From Actinoplanes teichomyceticus ATCC 31121 (GTDB lineage: Bacteria; Actinomycetota; Actinomycetes; Mycobacteriales; Micromonosporaceae), in NCBI RefSeq assembly GCF_003711105.1, contig NZ_CP023865.1:5357001-5421000 (forward strand): a stretch of DNA of 64,000 bases, given 5' to 3'. Within the stretch, counting starts at the first letter, position 1. Every line of letters starts with the position of its first letter. Below the pieces are notes generated by a model. That model was not told the origin of the DNA. It saw only the letters and a list, made by a program, of their open reading frames with translations, and did no database searches. The position numbers and the translations under genes are program-made. This document shows positions 56,582 to 64,000 of this stretch, piece by piece.

Positions 56582-58600
56582 GTGGCCAGTGTGGATCGTC
56601 GTCAGTTTCTGCAGATGTTGGGGATGCCGGCGGTCGCCGCCATGCCCGCGGGCCTCGAGAGGGCCCTCGCCATCCCGGCGAACAACCGTACCGGGTCGAT
56701 CGAGGACGTCGAGCACGTCATCGTCCTGATGCAGGAGAACCGCTCCTTCGACCACTATTTCGGCACGCTGCGCGGCGTCCGCGGGTTCGCCGACCCGCAC
56801 CCGGCGACGCAGCCGTCCGGCAGGTCGGTCTGGCACCAGCGCCACGGGGACGCCGAGCTGCTGCCGTTCCGGCCGGACGTGGCCGACCTGGGCGGCACCT
56901 TCCTGCCCGACCCGCCGCACGGCTGGGACGACACCCACGCCGCCTGGAACGCCGGCCGCTACGACCGGTGGGTGACCAACAAGGGCGTGCAGACCATGAC
57001 CCATCACACCCGGGCCGACCTGCCGTACCACTTCGCGCTGGCGGACGCGTTCACGGTCTGCGACAACTACCACTGCTCGCTGCTCGGCCCGACCGACCCG
57101 AACCGCTACCACATGTGGACCGGCTGGGTCGGCAACGACGGCCGGGGCGGCGGCCCGGTGATCACGAACGCCGAGGCCGGGTACGACTGGACGACCTACC
57201 CGGAGCGGCTGGAGCGGGCCGGCGTCTCCTGGCGGGTGTACCAGGACGTCGGGCTGGGACTGACCGCCGCCGGCTCCTGGGGCTGGACGCCGGACCCGTT
57301 CATCGGCAACTACGGCGACAACTCGCTGCTCTACTTCCACCAGTACCGCAACGCCGCGCCGGGCACCCCGCTCGCCGACCGTGCCAAGACCGGCACCGAG
57401 GTCAACAGGCTGGGCCGTGACCCGGGCCAGCTGCTCGCCGACTTCCGCCGGGACGTGGCCGCCGGCACGCTGCCGTCGGTCAGCTGGATCGTCGCGCCGG
57501 AGGCGTACACCGAGCACCCGAACTGGGAACCGCACTACGGCGCCTGGTACGTCTCGCAGGTCATCGACATCCTCGCCGCGAACCCGGCGGTGTGGTCGAA
57601 GATGGCGCTGTTCGTGACGTACGACGAGGAGGGCGGGTTCTTCGACCACCTGGTGCCGCCGACCCCCGACCCGGCGCGCTCCACGGTCAGCACGGTCAAC
57701 GAGATCTACCCGGGCGGCGACGGGCACCCGGCCGGGCCGTACGGGCTCGGCATCCGGGTACCGATGATCGTGGTGTCGCCGTGGACCCGCGGCGGCTGGG
57801 TGGATTCGCAGCTGTTCGACCACACCTCGCTGATCCGTTTCCTGGAGCGTCGCTTCGGCATCACCGAGCCGAACATCACGCCCTGGCGACGCGCCGTGAC
57901 CGGCGACCTGACCGGCGCCTTCGACTTCCGGACCCCGAACCGCCGCCCGGTCGACCTGCCGGACACCACCCGGTTCCGGCCGTCCGACCTGACCCGCCGG
58001 CCGGACCAGGCGCCGGTGCCGCCGGCCGACCCGGCGCTGCCGGAGCAGGAGCGCGGGGTGCGCCCGGCCCGGGCCCTGCCGTACACGTTGCACGCGGACG
58101 CCCGCCGGACGGCCGCCGGGCTCGCCGTCGAGCTGCGCAACACCGGACGGGCGGCGGCGGTCTTCGGGGTACGACCCTCCGGCGCCGACCCGCTGTCCTT
58201 CACCGTCGCGCCGGGCAAGCGCCTGACCGGCACCTTCCCCGCCGGCGACGTCGAGGTGCACGGCCCGAACGGCTTCTACCGCCACTTCCGCCGCACGGCC
58301 GGCTCACCCGCCGTCGAGGTCCGGGCCCGCTACGACGAGCGGCACGACACCGTCCTGCTGGAGATCCGCAACACCGGCTCGACCCGGGTCGAGGCGACCG
58401 TCGCCGACCGCTACACCGGGCACGCCGCCACCCTCGCCCTGCGCCCCGGCACCGCCCGCACCTCGCAGGTCGAGGTGGCCCGCACCCACGGCTGGTACGA
58501 CGTCACGGTCACCGCCGGCGAGACGGTCGCGCGGTACGCCGGCCACCTGGAGAACGGCCGGGACAGCATCACCGACCCGGGGATGGGCGGGTTGCTCTGA
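56582..58600 (+). CDS. Tat-exported phospholipase C
   Basis: 672 residues. The N-terminus has a short Tat-type signal (DRRQFLQMLGMPAVAAMPAG). The catalytic domain shows the acid-phosphatase/PLC superfamily motifs: VIVLMQENRSFDHYFGTLRG (Asn and nearby acidic residues bind metal), LGPTDPNRYHMWTG, VTYDEEGGFFDHLVPP and FDHTSLIRFLERRFG. Two C-terminal beta domains (about 500-660) are typical of phosphocholine-specific bacterial PLCs. It is probably secreted to release phosphate from lipids. GTG 56582 or 56591 are both possible. Confidence 0.9.
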   Translation: MASVDRRQFLQMLGMPAVAAMPAGLERALAIPANNRTGSIEDVEHVIVLMQENRSFDHYFGTLRGVRGFADPHPATQPSGRSVWHQRHGDAELLPFRPDVADLGGTFLPDPPHGWDDTHAAWNAGRYDRWVTNKGVQTMTHHTRADLPYHFALADAFTVCDNYHCSLLGPTDPNRYHMWTGWVGNDGRGGGPVITNAEAGYDWTTYPERLERAGVSWRVYQDVGLGLTAAGSWGWTPDPFIGNYGDNSLLYFHQYRNAAPGTPLADRAKTGTEVNRLGRDPGQLLADFRRDVAAGTLPSVSWIVAPEAYTEHPNWEPHYGAWYVSQVIDILAANPAVWSKMALFVTYDEEGGFFDHLVPPTPDPARSTVSTVNEIYPGGDGHPAGPYGLGIRVPMIVVSPWTRGGWVDSQLFDHTSLIRFLERRFGITEPNITPWRRAVTGDLTGAFDFRTPNRRPVDLPDTTRFRPSDLTRRPDQAPVPPADPALPEQERGVRPARALPYTLHADARRTAAGLAVELRNTGRAAAVFGVRPSGADPLSFTVAPGKRLTGTFPAGDVEVHGPNGFYRHFRRTAGSPAVEVRARYDERHDTVLLEIRNTGSTRVEATVADRYTGHAATLALRPGTARTSQVEVARTHGWYDVTVTAGETVARYAGHLENGRDSITDPGMGGLL

Positions 58601-58791
58601 TCCTCGCCAGCCGGCGCCGGGCGCGGGACCGCCGCCTGGCGCCGGCTGGCGGGGAGCCCTCCCGCGCATCGCCGGAGCCACCACTGATCGGTACCGGGGC
58701 GCCCGGGAAGCCCACCCGGCCGGGCGCCCGGATTGCGCGGCCGGCGGACCGGGTATGCGGTCCGCAGCGCCGATCTTGAGGGGGCCAGGCC

Positions 58792-59217
58792 ATGACGACG
58801 CCGAACGCCGGCATCGAGCTGATCAGACTCAGCGACACCGACCGGATGATCGGCGACCCGGCCGAGGACATCCGCGGCCGCGCGGTGCACGACCGGGACG
58901 GGCACGACCTGGGCCGGGTCGACGACCTGCTGATCGACCCGGAGGAGGGCAAGGTGCGGATGCTGCGCGTGGAGCACGGCGGCGTCCTGGGGATCGGGGC
59001 GACCGCGTCGTGCGTGCCGGTGGAGGCGATCCGGGCGATCGACGACGACGTGGTGCACGTGGCCGAGCCGATGCAGATCGTGGCCGAGGCGCCGCGATAC
59101 GACCCCGAGCTGATCGACGCCACCGCGTACTACGACGAGTTGTACCGGCACTACGGGTACGCGCCGTTCTGGAGCACCGGCTACGTCTATCCGGGCTACC
59201 CGTACTACCGCATCTGA
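58792..59217 (+). CDS. PRC-barrel domain protein
   Basis: 141 residues. The PRC barrel is clear: DIRGRAVHDRDGHDLGRVDD, LLIDPEEGKVRMLRVEHGG and ASCVPVEAIRAIDDDVVHV. The C-terminal tail is rich in Tyr (AYYDELYRHYGYAPFWSTGY, ending YPYYRI). Ribosome site GAGGGGG. Its end overlaps the convergent ABC gene by 13 bp. Function unknown; Tyr-rich tails may mediate surface or protein contact. The 191-bp gap before it shows no other feature. Confidence 0.85.
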   Translation: MTTPNAGIELIRLSDTDRMIGDPAEDIRGRAVHDRDGHDLGRVDDLLIDPEEGKVRMLRVEHGGVLGIGATASCVPVEAIRAIDDDVVHVAEPMQIVAEAPRYDPELIDATAYYDELYRHYGYAPFWSTGYVYPGYPYYRI

Positions 59218-60926
59218 TCGGCCCGGTGCCAGGAACGCCAGAGCGCCGCGTACGACCCGTCGGCGGCGAGCAGCTCGTCGTGCGTGCCCAGCTCGATGAT
59301 CCGCCCGTCGGCCATGACCGCGACCCGGTCGGCGTCGTGCGCGGTCTGCAACCGGTGGGCGATCGCGATCACGGTACGCCCGTGCAGCACCGCCGCCAGG
59401 GCGCGTTCCGCGTCGCGGGCGGCGGTCGGATCGAGCAGCGCGGTCGCCTCGTCCAGGATGACCGTGTGCGGGCCGGCCAACAGCACCCGGGCCAGCGCCA
59501 GCTGCTGCGCCTGCGCCCCGTCCAGCGGGTGCGCGCCCAGGTCGCGGTCCAGGTCGTCGGCCCAGTGCGCGCCGACCGTCGCCAGGGCGCGGCGCAGCTG
59601 GTCGTCCGGGACCGGCGCCATCAGGTTGTCGCGCACCGACTCGCGGAACACGTGGTGCTCCTGGGTGACCAGCACGACCTGGCGGCGCAGCAGCTCCGGG
59701 GGCAGGTCGGCGACCGGGACCCCGCCGACGGTGACGCTGCCGGCGGTGGGCCGGTCGACGCCGGCGAGCAGGCGGCCCAGCGTGGACTTGCCGGCGCCGG
59801 AGAGGCCGACGACGGCCAGGCGCTCCCCCGGCCGTACCGTGAGGTTGACGTCGTGCAGGACGTCGCGGCCCCGGTCGTACGCGAAACGCACGCCGCGGAC
59901 CTCGATCCGGTCGTCGGCCGGCGGCGTCGCGGCGCAGGCCGGCGCCGCCGGCACCGCGGCCAGACCCTCCACCCGGGCGAACGACGCGCCCGCCGCCTGC
60001 AACTGCTCGATCCGGATCAGCAGCGAGTCCAGCGGGCCGACCAGCTGCCGCACGTAGAGCACGGCCGCGCCGACCGTGCCCAGGCTGACCCGCCCGTCCA
60101 GGTAGAGCATCCCGCCCAGCAGCAGGACCAGCACCACCGGCACCGCGTAGGAGATCTCCGCCAGCGGGAAGAAGACGCTGCGCAGGCCCAGGGTGACCAG
60201 CCGGGTGCGGCGGGTCTCGGCGATCGCCGCGTGCCCGGCCGCCAGCCGCCGGCCGGCCAGCCCGAACGCCTCCACGGTCCGCGCGCCCGAGGTGGTCGCC
60301 GCCAGCTCCTCGGCCAGCCACGAGTTGGCGTCGCCCTCGCGCAGGTAGGCGTCCCGGGCGCGGCTGAGGTACCAGCGGGTGACGAACCAGATGCCGGACA
60401 GGCCGAGCACCCCGGCCACGCCGAGCAGCGGGTCGAGCACCACCACCGCGACCATGATGAACACCATCTCCACCAGGCCGATCAGGATCCGCGGCAGCAT
60501 GTCGCGCAGGGTGGTGGCGACCACGTCCACGTCGGTGGTGCCACGGGCGGCCACGTCGCCGGCCGGCACCCGCTCCACCACGGAGGCGGGCAGCGCCAGC
60601 GCCCGGCGCAGGAAGGTCTCCCGGATCCGGGCCGAGGTGCGTTCCCCGAACCGGTACGCGCACGCCAGCCCCACCCGCGACAGCAGCATCTGGGCGACCG
60701 CGCAGCCCAGCACGGCCAGCGCGAGCCGGTCCACCGCGTCCGGGCCACCCCCGGCGGCCACCGTGTCGATCACCCGGCCGAGCAGCCACGGCCCGCCCAG
60801 CGCGGCGATCGCCGCCAGCGAGTTCAGCAGGATCAGCGTGGCCGCCGCGCGCCGGTCGGCGGCGATCAGCCGCAGCGCGGCGCGCAGCACCTGCCGCTGT
60901 CCGGCGACCGGCAGCGCGGCGCTCAC
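59205..60926 (-). CDS. ABC exporter half, catalytic Walker A/B but degenerate signature
   Basis: 573 residues. Six membrane helices (about 20-320), then a nucleotide-binding domain with Walker A VVGLSGAGKST, Walker B VILDEATALLD and a His switch in AIAHRLQ. The signature is LDGAQAQQLALARVLL instead of LSGGQ. GTGA overlap with the partner upstream. Likely one half of a heterodimeric exporter whose two halves complement each other. Confidence 0.88.
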   Translation of the reverse strand: MSAALPVAGQRQVLRAALRLIAADRRAAATLILLNSLAAIAALGGPWLLGRVIDTVAAGGGPDAVDRLALAVLGCAVAQMLLSRVGLACAYRFGERTSARIRETFLRRALALPASVVERVPAGDVAARGTTDVDVVATTLRDMLPRILIGLVEMVFIMVAVVVLDPLLGVAGVLGLSGIWFVTRWYLSRARDAYLREGDANSWLAEELAATTSGARTVEAFGLAGRRLAAGHAAIAETRRTRLVTLGLRSVFFPLAEISYAVPVVLVLLLGGMLYLDGRVSLGTVGAAVLYVRQLVGPLDSLLIRIEQLQAAGASFARVEGLAAVPAAPACAATPPADDRIEVRGVRFAYDRGRDVLHDVNLTVRPGERLAVVGLSGAGKSTLGRLLAGVDRPTAGSVTVGGVPVADLPPELLRRQVVLVTQEHHVFRESVRDNLMAPVPDDQLRRALATVGAHWADDLDRDLGAHPLDGAQAQQLALARVLLAGPHTVILDEATALLDPTAARDAERALAAVLHGRTVIAIAHRLQTAHDADRVAVMADGRIIELGTHDELLAADGSYAALWRSWHRADQMR

Positions 60927-62596
60927 CCGTCCACCCCGAACACCCGGGTGACCAGGGCGCGGTAGCCGGGCTCGGCGGCCAGCAGCTCCCGGTGCGTGCC
61001 GGTGGCCGCGACCCGGCCGCCGACCAGGTAGTGCACGGTGTCGGCGCGGTCCAGCAGCACCGGTGACGTGGTCGCCACCACGGTGCCCCGGCCGGCGCGG
61101 GCGGCGGCCAGCCGGTCGGCGATCGCCGACTCGGTGTGCGCGTCGACCGCCGAGGTCGGCTCGGCCAGCAGCAGCATCTCCGGGTCGGCGTACAGGGCGC
61201 GGGCCAGCCGCAGCCGCTGCCGCTGCCCGCCGGAGAGGTTGCGGCCACCCCACTCGACCGGCCGGTCCAGGTCGGCGGCCACGTCGTGGGCGACCGCGGT
61301 GTGGATCGCGGCCCGGATCCGGCCGTCGTCCGGGTCGTGCCGGCCGGCCACCACCTCACGCAGCGGCCCGGCGAACAGGTCGGCGCCGTTCTCGGCGACC
61401 AGGATCCGGTCGCGGACCTCGTCGCGGGCGATCGTGTCCAGCCGGCGGCCGCCCCAGCCGGCCGCGGCGGGGGTGTAGCGGCCGAGACGGTCGAGCACCT
61501 CGATCGCGTCGGCCGGGCGGGCGCCGGCCAGCGCGGTCAGCCGGGCCGGCTCGGCGGTCACCCCGGACTCCGGGTCGTACAGCGTGGCCGGGCCCGGCGG
61601 CGCGGGGGCGCCGGCCGGGTCGTCCAGCGGCAGGTTCAGGAAGCCGGTGACGCGGCGGGCGGCGACCAGGCCGTACGTCAGGTCGAACCCGCAGAAGATC
61701 AGCACGCTGACCGGGACGACCAGCATCGCGGTGTAGCCGTAGACGGCCACCAGCTGCCCCACGGTGATCTCGCCGGCCGCCGCCATCCGCGCGGCCACCC
61801 AGACCACCACGGCCAGGAACACCAGCGGCAGCCCGTCCCCGAGCGCGCCGACCCAGCTGGCCGGGCGACCCACCCGGTAGCCCAGGTCGCGCAGGCCGGC
61901 GGACTCGCGCACGTAGCGCGCCAGGTGCACGTCGCCGCCGCCGAGGCCGCCGAGCACCCGCAGGCCGCCGACCACGTCGACCAGCCGGGTGTTGAGCGCG
62001 CCCTGCCGCTCCCGGTACCGCGAGCCGGAGCGCTGGGTGCGGCGCAGCAACGGCCCGACCACCGCGCCCAGCCCCGGCACCCCGACCAGCACGACCAGTC
62101 CGAGCGCCGGGGCGGTGTGGTGCAGCAGCGCGGCGATGACCGCGCAGGCCAGGATGGCGGCCCCGCCGATGCCGGCGGCGTTCATCGCCCGGCCGATCAG
62201 CCACACGTCGGAGATCCCGATGGTGACCACCTCGCCGGTGGTGATCCGGCGGGGCAGGGCGGCGCCGAGCCGGGTGGCGTGGGTCAGCACCAGGTCGGCG
62301 GTGCGCAGCGCGGCGGCGATCCGCAGCTTGGTCATGCTGCGGTGCCGCAGCACGCCGAGCCCGGCGCTGGTCAGCCCGATCGCCAGCACGGCCGCGCACC
62401 AGGCGAGCAGCGGGCCCGGGCGGCGCGGGCCCAGGCCGCGGTCGATGGCCTGGGAGATCAGGTACGGCATCGCCGCCAGGCTCACGAACCACAGCGAGCC
62501 GAACAGCGCGCCGAGCGCCACCCGGCCCCTGAGCCGTCGCGCCAGCCACCACAGGTACCGACCTGGTCCGCGCTCCACACCGGACATCCTGCCCAC
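60923..62596 (-). CDS. ABC exporter half with degenerate nucleotide-binding domain
   Basis: 557 residues. Six membrane helices, then a nucleotide-binding domain that keeps the signature NLSGGQRQRLRLARALY but has no Walker A (the region near ALAGARPADAIEVLD lacks GxxGxGK) and a Walker B of LLLAEPTSAVD, where Asp is replaced by Ala. The switch His is Ser (VVATTSPVLL). It can supply the signature loop, but not bind the phosphate itself. Substrate unknown. Confidence 0.88.
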   Translation of the reverse strand: MGRMSGVERGPGRYLWWLARRLRGRVALGALFGSLWFVSLAAMPYLISQAIDRGLGPRRPGPLLAWCAAVLAIGLTSAGLGVLRHRSMTKLRIAAALRTADLVLTHATRLGAALPRRITTGEVVTIGISDVWLIGRAMNAAGIGGAAILACAVIAALLHHTAPALGLVVLVGVPGLGAVVGPLLRRTQRSGSRYRERQGALNTRLVDVVGGLRVLGGLGGGDVHLARYVRESAGLRDLGYRVGRPASWVGALGDGLPLVFLAVVVWVAARMAAAGEITVGQLVAVYGYTAMLVVPVSVLIFCGFDLTYGLVAARRVTGFLNLPLDDPAGAPAPPGPATLYDPESGVTAEPARLTALAGARPADAIEVLDRLGRYTPAAAGWGGRRLDTIARDEVRDRILVAENGADLFAGPLREVVAGRHDPDDGRIRAAIHTAVAHDVAADLDRPVEWGGRNLSGGQRQRLRLARALYADPEMLLLAEPTSAVDAHTESAIADRLAAARAGRGTVVATTSPVLLDRADTVHYLVGGRVAATGTHRELLAAEPGYRALVTRVFGVDG

Positions 62597-62633
62597 CGGG
62601 CCGGTGCGGCGGAACCGGTTTATCCGGTCCGCG

Positions 62634-63161
62634 TCAGTTCAGCGGGCGGCGCATCCGCAGGCTTCGGATGTGGTCGTCCTCGCGGGACAGATCGGCGCGG
62701 ACCGTCTCCACCGGCTGGAACCCGCGGGAGCGGTAGAAACCGATCCCGGCGGCGTCGCCGAGAAACACCGACAGCCACACCTCGGTGCCGCCGGCCGCCC
62801 GGATCTGCTCGATCACCCGGTCCAGCAGCAGGGTGCCGAGCCCGCGGCCACGCTCACCCGGCTCCAGGTAGATCAGGTGCAGCTCGCCGACGCCGGGGGC
62901 GGTCAGCCCGCCGCCGGCCGCGCCGAGCAGCCGGCCGTCCCGCTCGGCGACCTGGTATCCGAACCAGCCCGGCGGGGCGGCCGGCACCTGCCGGGCGACG
63001 CGCTCGGCGCCGAAGTAGACCGCGACGGTCCGGTCGATGTAGCCGGCCGGCAGCAGCTCGTGGTGGGCAGCGCGGTACGCCGTGGCGCAGATCTGCGCGA
63101 TCCGGGGCGCATCGACGCCGGTCGCGGGACGGGCAACAGCGGTCAGCGATGTTCCTGGCAC
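62634..63161 (-). CDS. GNAT-family acetyltransferase
   Basis: 175 residues. Acetyl-CoA motif A: LHLIYLEPGERGRGLGTLLL with RGRGLG; motif B FLGDAAGIGFYRSRGFQPVE. Substrate unknown. The 140-bp gap to the next gene holds only GC-rich repeats. Confidence 0.88.
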   Translation of the reverse strand: MPGTSLTAVARPATGVDAPRIAQICATAYRAAHHELLPAGYIDRTVAVYFGAERVARQVPAAPPGWFGYQVAERDGRLLGAAGGGLTAPGVGELHLIYLEPGERGRGLGTLLLDRVIEQIRAAGGTEVWLSVFLGDAAGIGFYRSRGFQPVETVRADLSREDDHIRSLRMRRPLN

Positions 63162-63301
63162 GCCGCCCAGGGTAGATCAGCCCCGGCGCCGGGCACGCGG
63201 GCTGCTCGTCACGCGTCCCGACCGCGACCCGGCCGGGGCTGCCCGACGGGTGGCCCCGGCCCGGGGCGGTGCCGCCACCGGGCCGGGCCGCCCGGCCGGG
63301 G

Positions 63302-64000
63302 TCAGGTGAGCAGCTCGCTCAGCAGGTCGGCCACGCGGTCGGCGTCGGACTCCCGGGTGCGCCAGTTGGCGAAGGCGGCACGCACGGCCGGGACCCCGTG
63401 GTGCACGGTCGGCGTCAGGAACGCCGCGCCGGAGCGGGCCACGGCGTCGAGCAGGGCGGGCACGTCCCGGTCGACGGTGAAGCAGACGACGTTGAGGCGT
63501 ACCGGGGACAGCAACCGCACGCCGGGAACCGCCGCGAGCCGCTCGCCCAGCCGGTGCGCCGCGGCGATGTTGCGGGTCACGATCTCGCGGTGGCCGGCGG
63601 CGCCGTAGGCGGCGAGGGCGAACCAGGCGGCCAGCGCCCGCAGCCGCCGCGAGTTCTCCGGGGTCAGGTGGAACAGGTCCGGGTCGCCCGCCGGGGCGGT
63701 GAGGTAGGCGGCCGAGTTCTGGAACACGGCGACCTGCAGGTCCCGGCGCCGGGTGAACTGCACCGCGGCGTCGTACGGCACGTTGAGCCACTTGTGCAGG
63801 TCGACGCAGACCGAATCGGCCAGGTCCAGCCCGGCGACCAGGTGCGCGTGCTCGCGCGACAGCGCGGCGAACGCGCCGAACGCGGCGTCCACGTGCAGCC
63901 AGAACGGGTGGCGTTCGCGCAGCGCGGCGATGGCCCGCAGGTCGTCGAAGTCGACCGTGTTGACGGTGCCCGCGTTGGCCACCACGATCGCCGGGCGACC
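63302..64000 (-). CDS. PLP-dependent decarboxylase, group II (5' part outside window)
   Basis: The frame is open to the window edge (GRPAIVVANAGTVNT...), so the N-terminal half lies beyond 64,000; 232 residues are visible. Features of aromatic-amino-acid/diaminobutyrate decarboxylases: ANAGTVNTVDFDDL, WLHVDAAFGAFAAL (cofactor-ring Asp) and VDLHKWLNVPYD with the PLP Lys. The C-terminal small domain is complete. Substrate cannot be told. Confidence 0.88.
   Translation of the reverse strand, partial: GRPAIVVANAGTVNTVDFDDLRAIAALRERHPFWLHVDAAFGAFAALSREHAHLVAGLDLADSVCVDLHKWLNVPYDAAVQFTRRRDLQVAVFQNSAAYLTAPAGDPDLFHLTPENSRRLRALAAWFALAAYGAAGHREIVTRNIAAAHRLGERLAAVPGVRLLSPVRLNVVCFTVDRDVPALLDAVARSGAAFLTPTVHHGVPAVRAAFANWRTRESDADRVADLLSELLT

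Noticed and set aside
61136..63175. A 679-codon plus-strand frame antisense to the ABC and GNAT genes
   Set aside because: Low-complexity Arg/Gly/Gln/His composition and complete overlap with well-recognised minus-strand genes.
1..64000. CRISPR array, tRNA, rRNA or insertion sequence
   Set aside because: No spaced identical repeats, no cloverleaf-like stretch and no transposase were found. The iteron-like set at 3059 is too short and close-spaced for CRISPR.

Overview
The window is very GC-rich actinobacterial DNA. GTG starts, leaderless promoters, a DrrAB-type efflux pair, an AfsR/SARP-type regulator and a Tat-exported phospholipase C suggest a filamentous actinomycete, possibly Micromonosporaceae-like (inference from style, not a match). 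It splits in two. About 1-46,750 is one integrated element: a temperate siphovirus-like prophage whose left end lies outside the window. From about 46,850 to 64,000 is ordinary host chromosome.

The left arm (1-3,960, plus strand) looks more like an actinomycete conjugative element than a phage. It holds a DUF2637/Spd-like membrane protein, an FtsK/SpoIIIE-type DNA translocase, an 18-bp perfect palindrome and five CCRTGYGAA repeats, a small membrane protein, and an orphan Phd/YefM antitoxin behind two AT-rich palindromes.

The late region (29,050 down to 4,120, minus strand) reads in the usual phage order: small and large terminase, SPP1-type portal, MuF-like protein, scaffold, decoration protein, E-type major capsid, head-tail connectors, tail terminator, major tail protein with its own terminator, G/GT chaperones joined by a -1 frameshift, tape measure, tail-tip proteins, then endolysin and holin. 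The first head-tail connector is fused behind about 820 residues carrying a dimethylformamidase-beta-like domain and a fibronectin type III domain. This is the most unusual gene here. Single plus-strand genes with leaderless-type promoters are scattered through the late region.

The early region (43,380 down to 30,420, minus strand) is a dense run of about 35 small overlapping genes. It includes a DnaC-like ATPase, a replication protein, ERF annealing protein, a RecB/Cas4-like nuclease, a resolvase-like nuclease, a MazG-like pyrophosphohydrolase, a homing HNH, several HTH regulators and many Cys-rich mini-proteins. A KilA/BRO-type antirepressor and a Cro-like HTH gene follow at 43,381-44,614.

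The switch lies at 44,600-44,860. Two back-to-back promoters each have a CGACATG-type palindrome filling the 17-bp spacer, dividing the leftward early operon from the rightward HTH repressor and the large serine integrase. The integrase stops 106 bp before the first host gene, so the right attachment site is probably in that gap.

The host flank carries a DrrA/DrrB-type exporter, an MMPL exporter divergent from a NarL-type two-component system across a nested inverted repeat, an AfsR-like regulator, a Tat-exported phospholipase C, a PRC-barrel protein, a heterodimeric ABC exporter whose halves have complementary defects, a GNAT acetyltransferase, and the end of a PLP-dependent decarboxylase. 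No tRNA, rRNA, CRISPR array or insertion sequence was seen.
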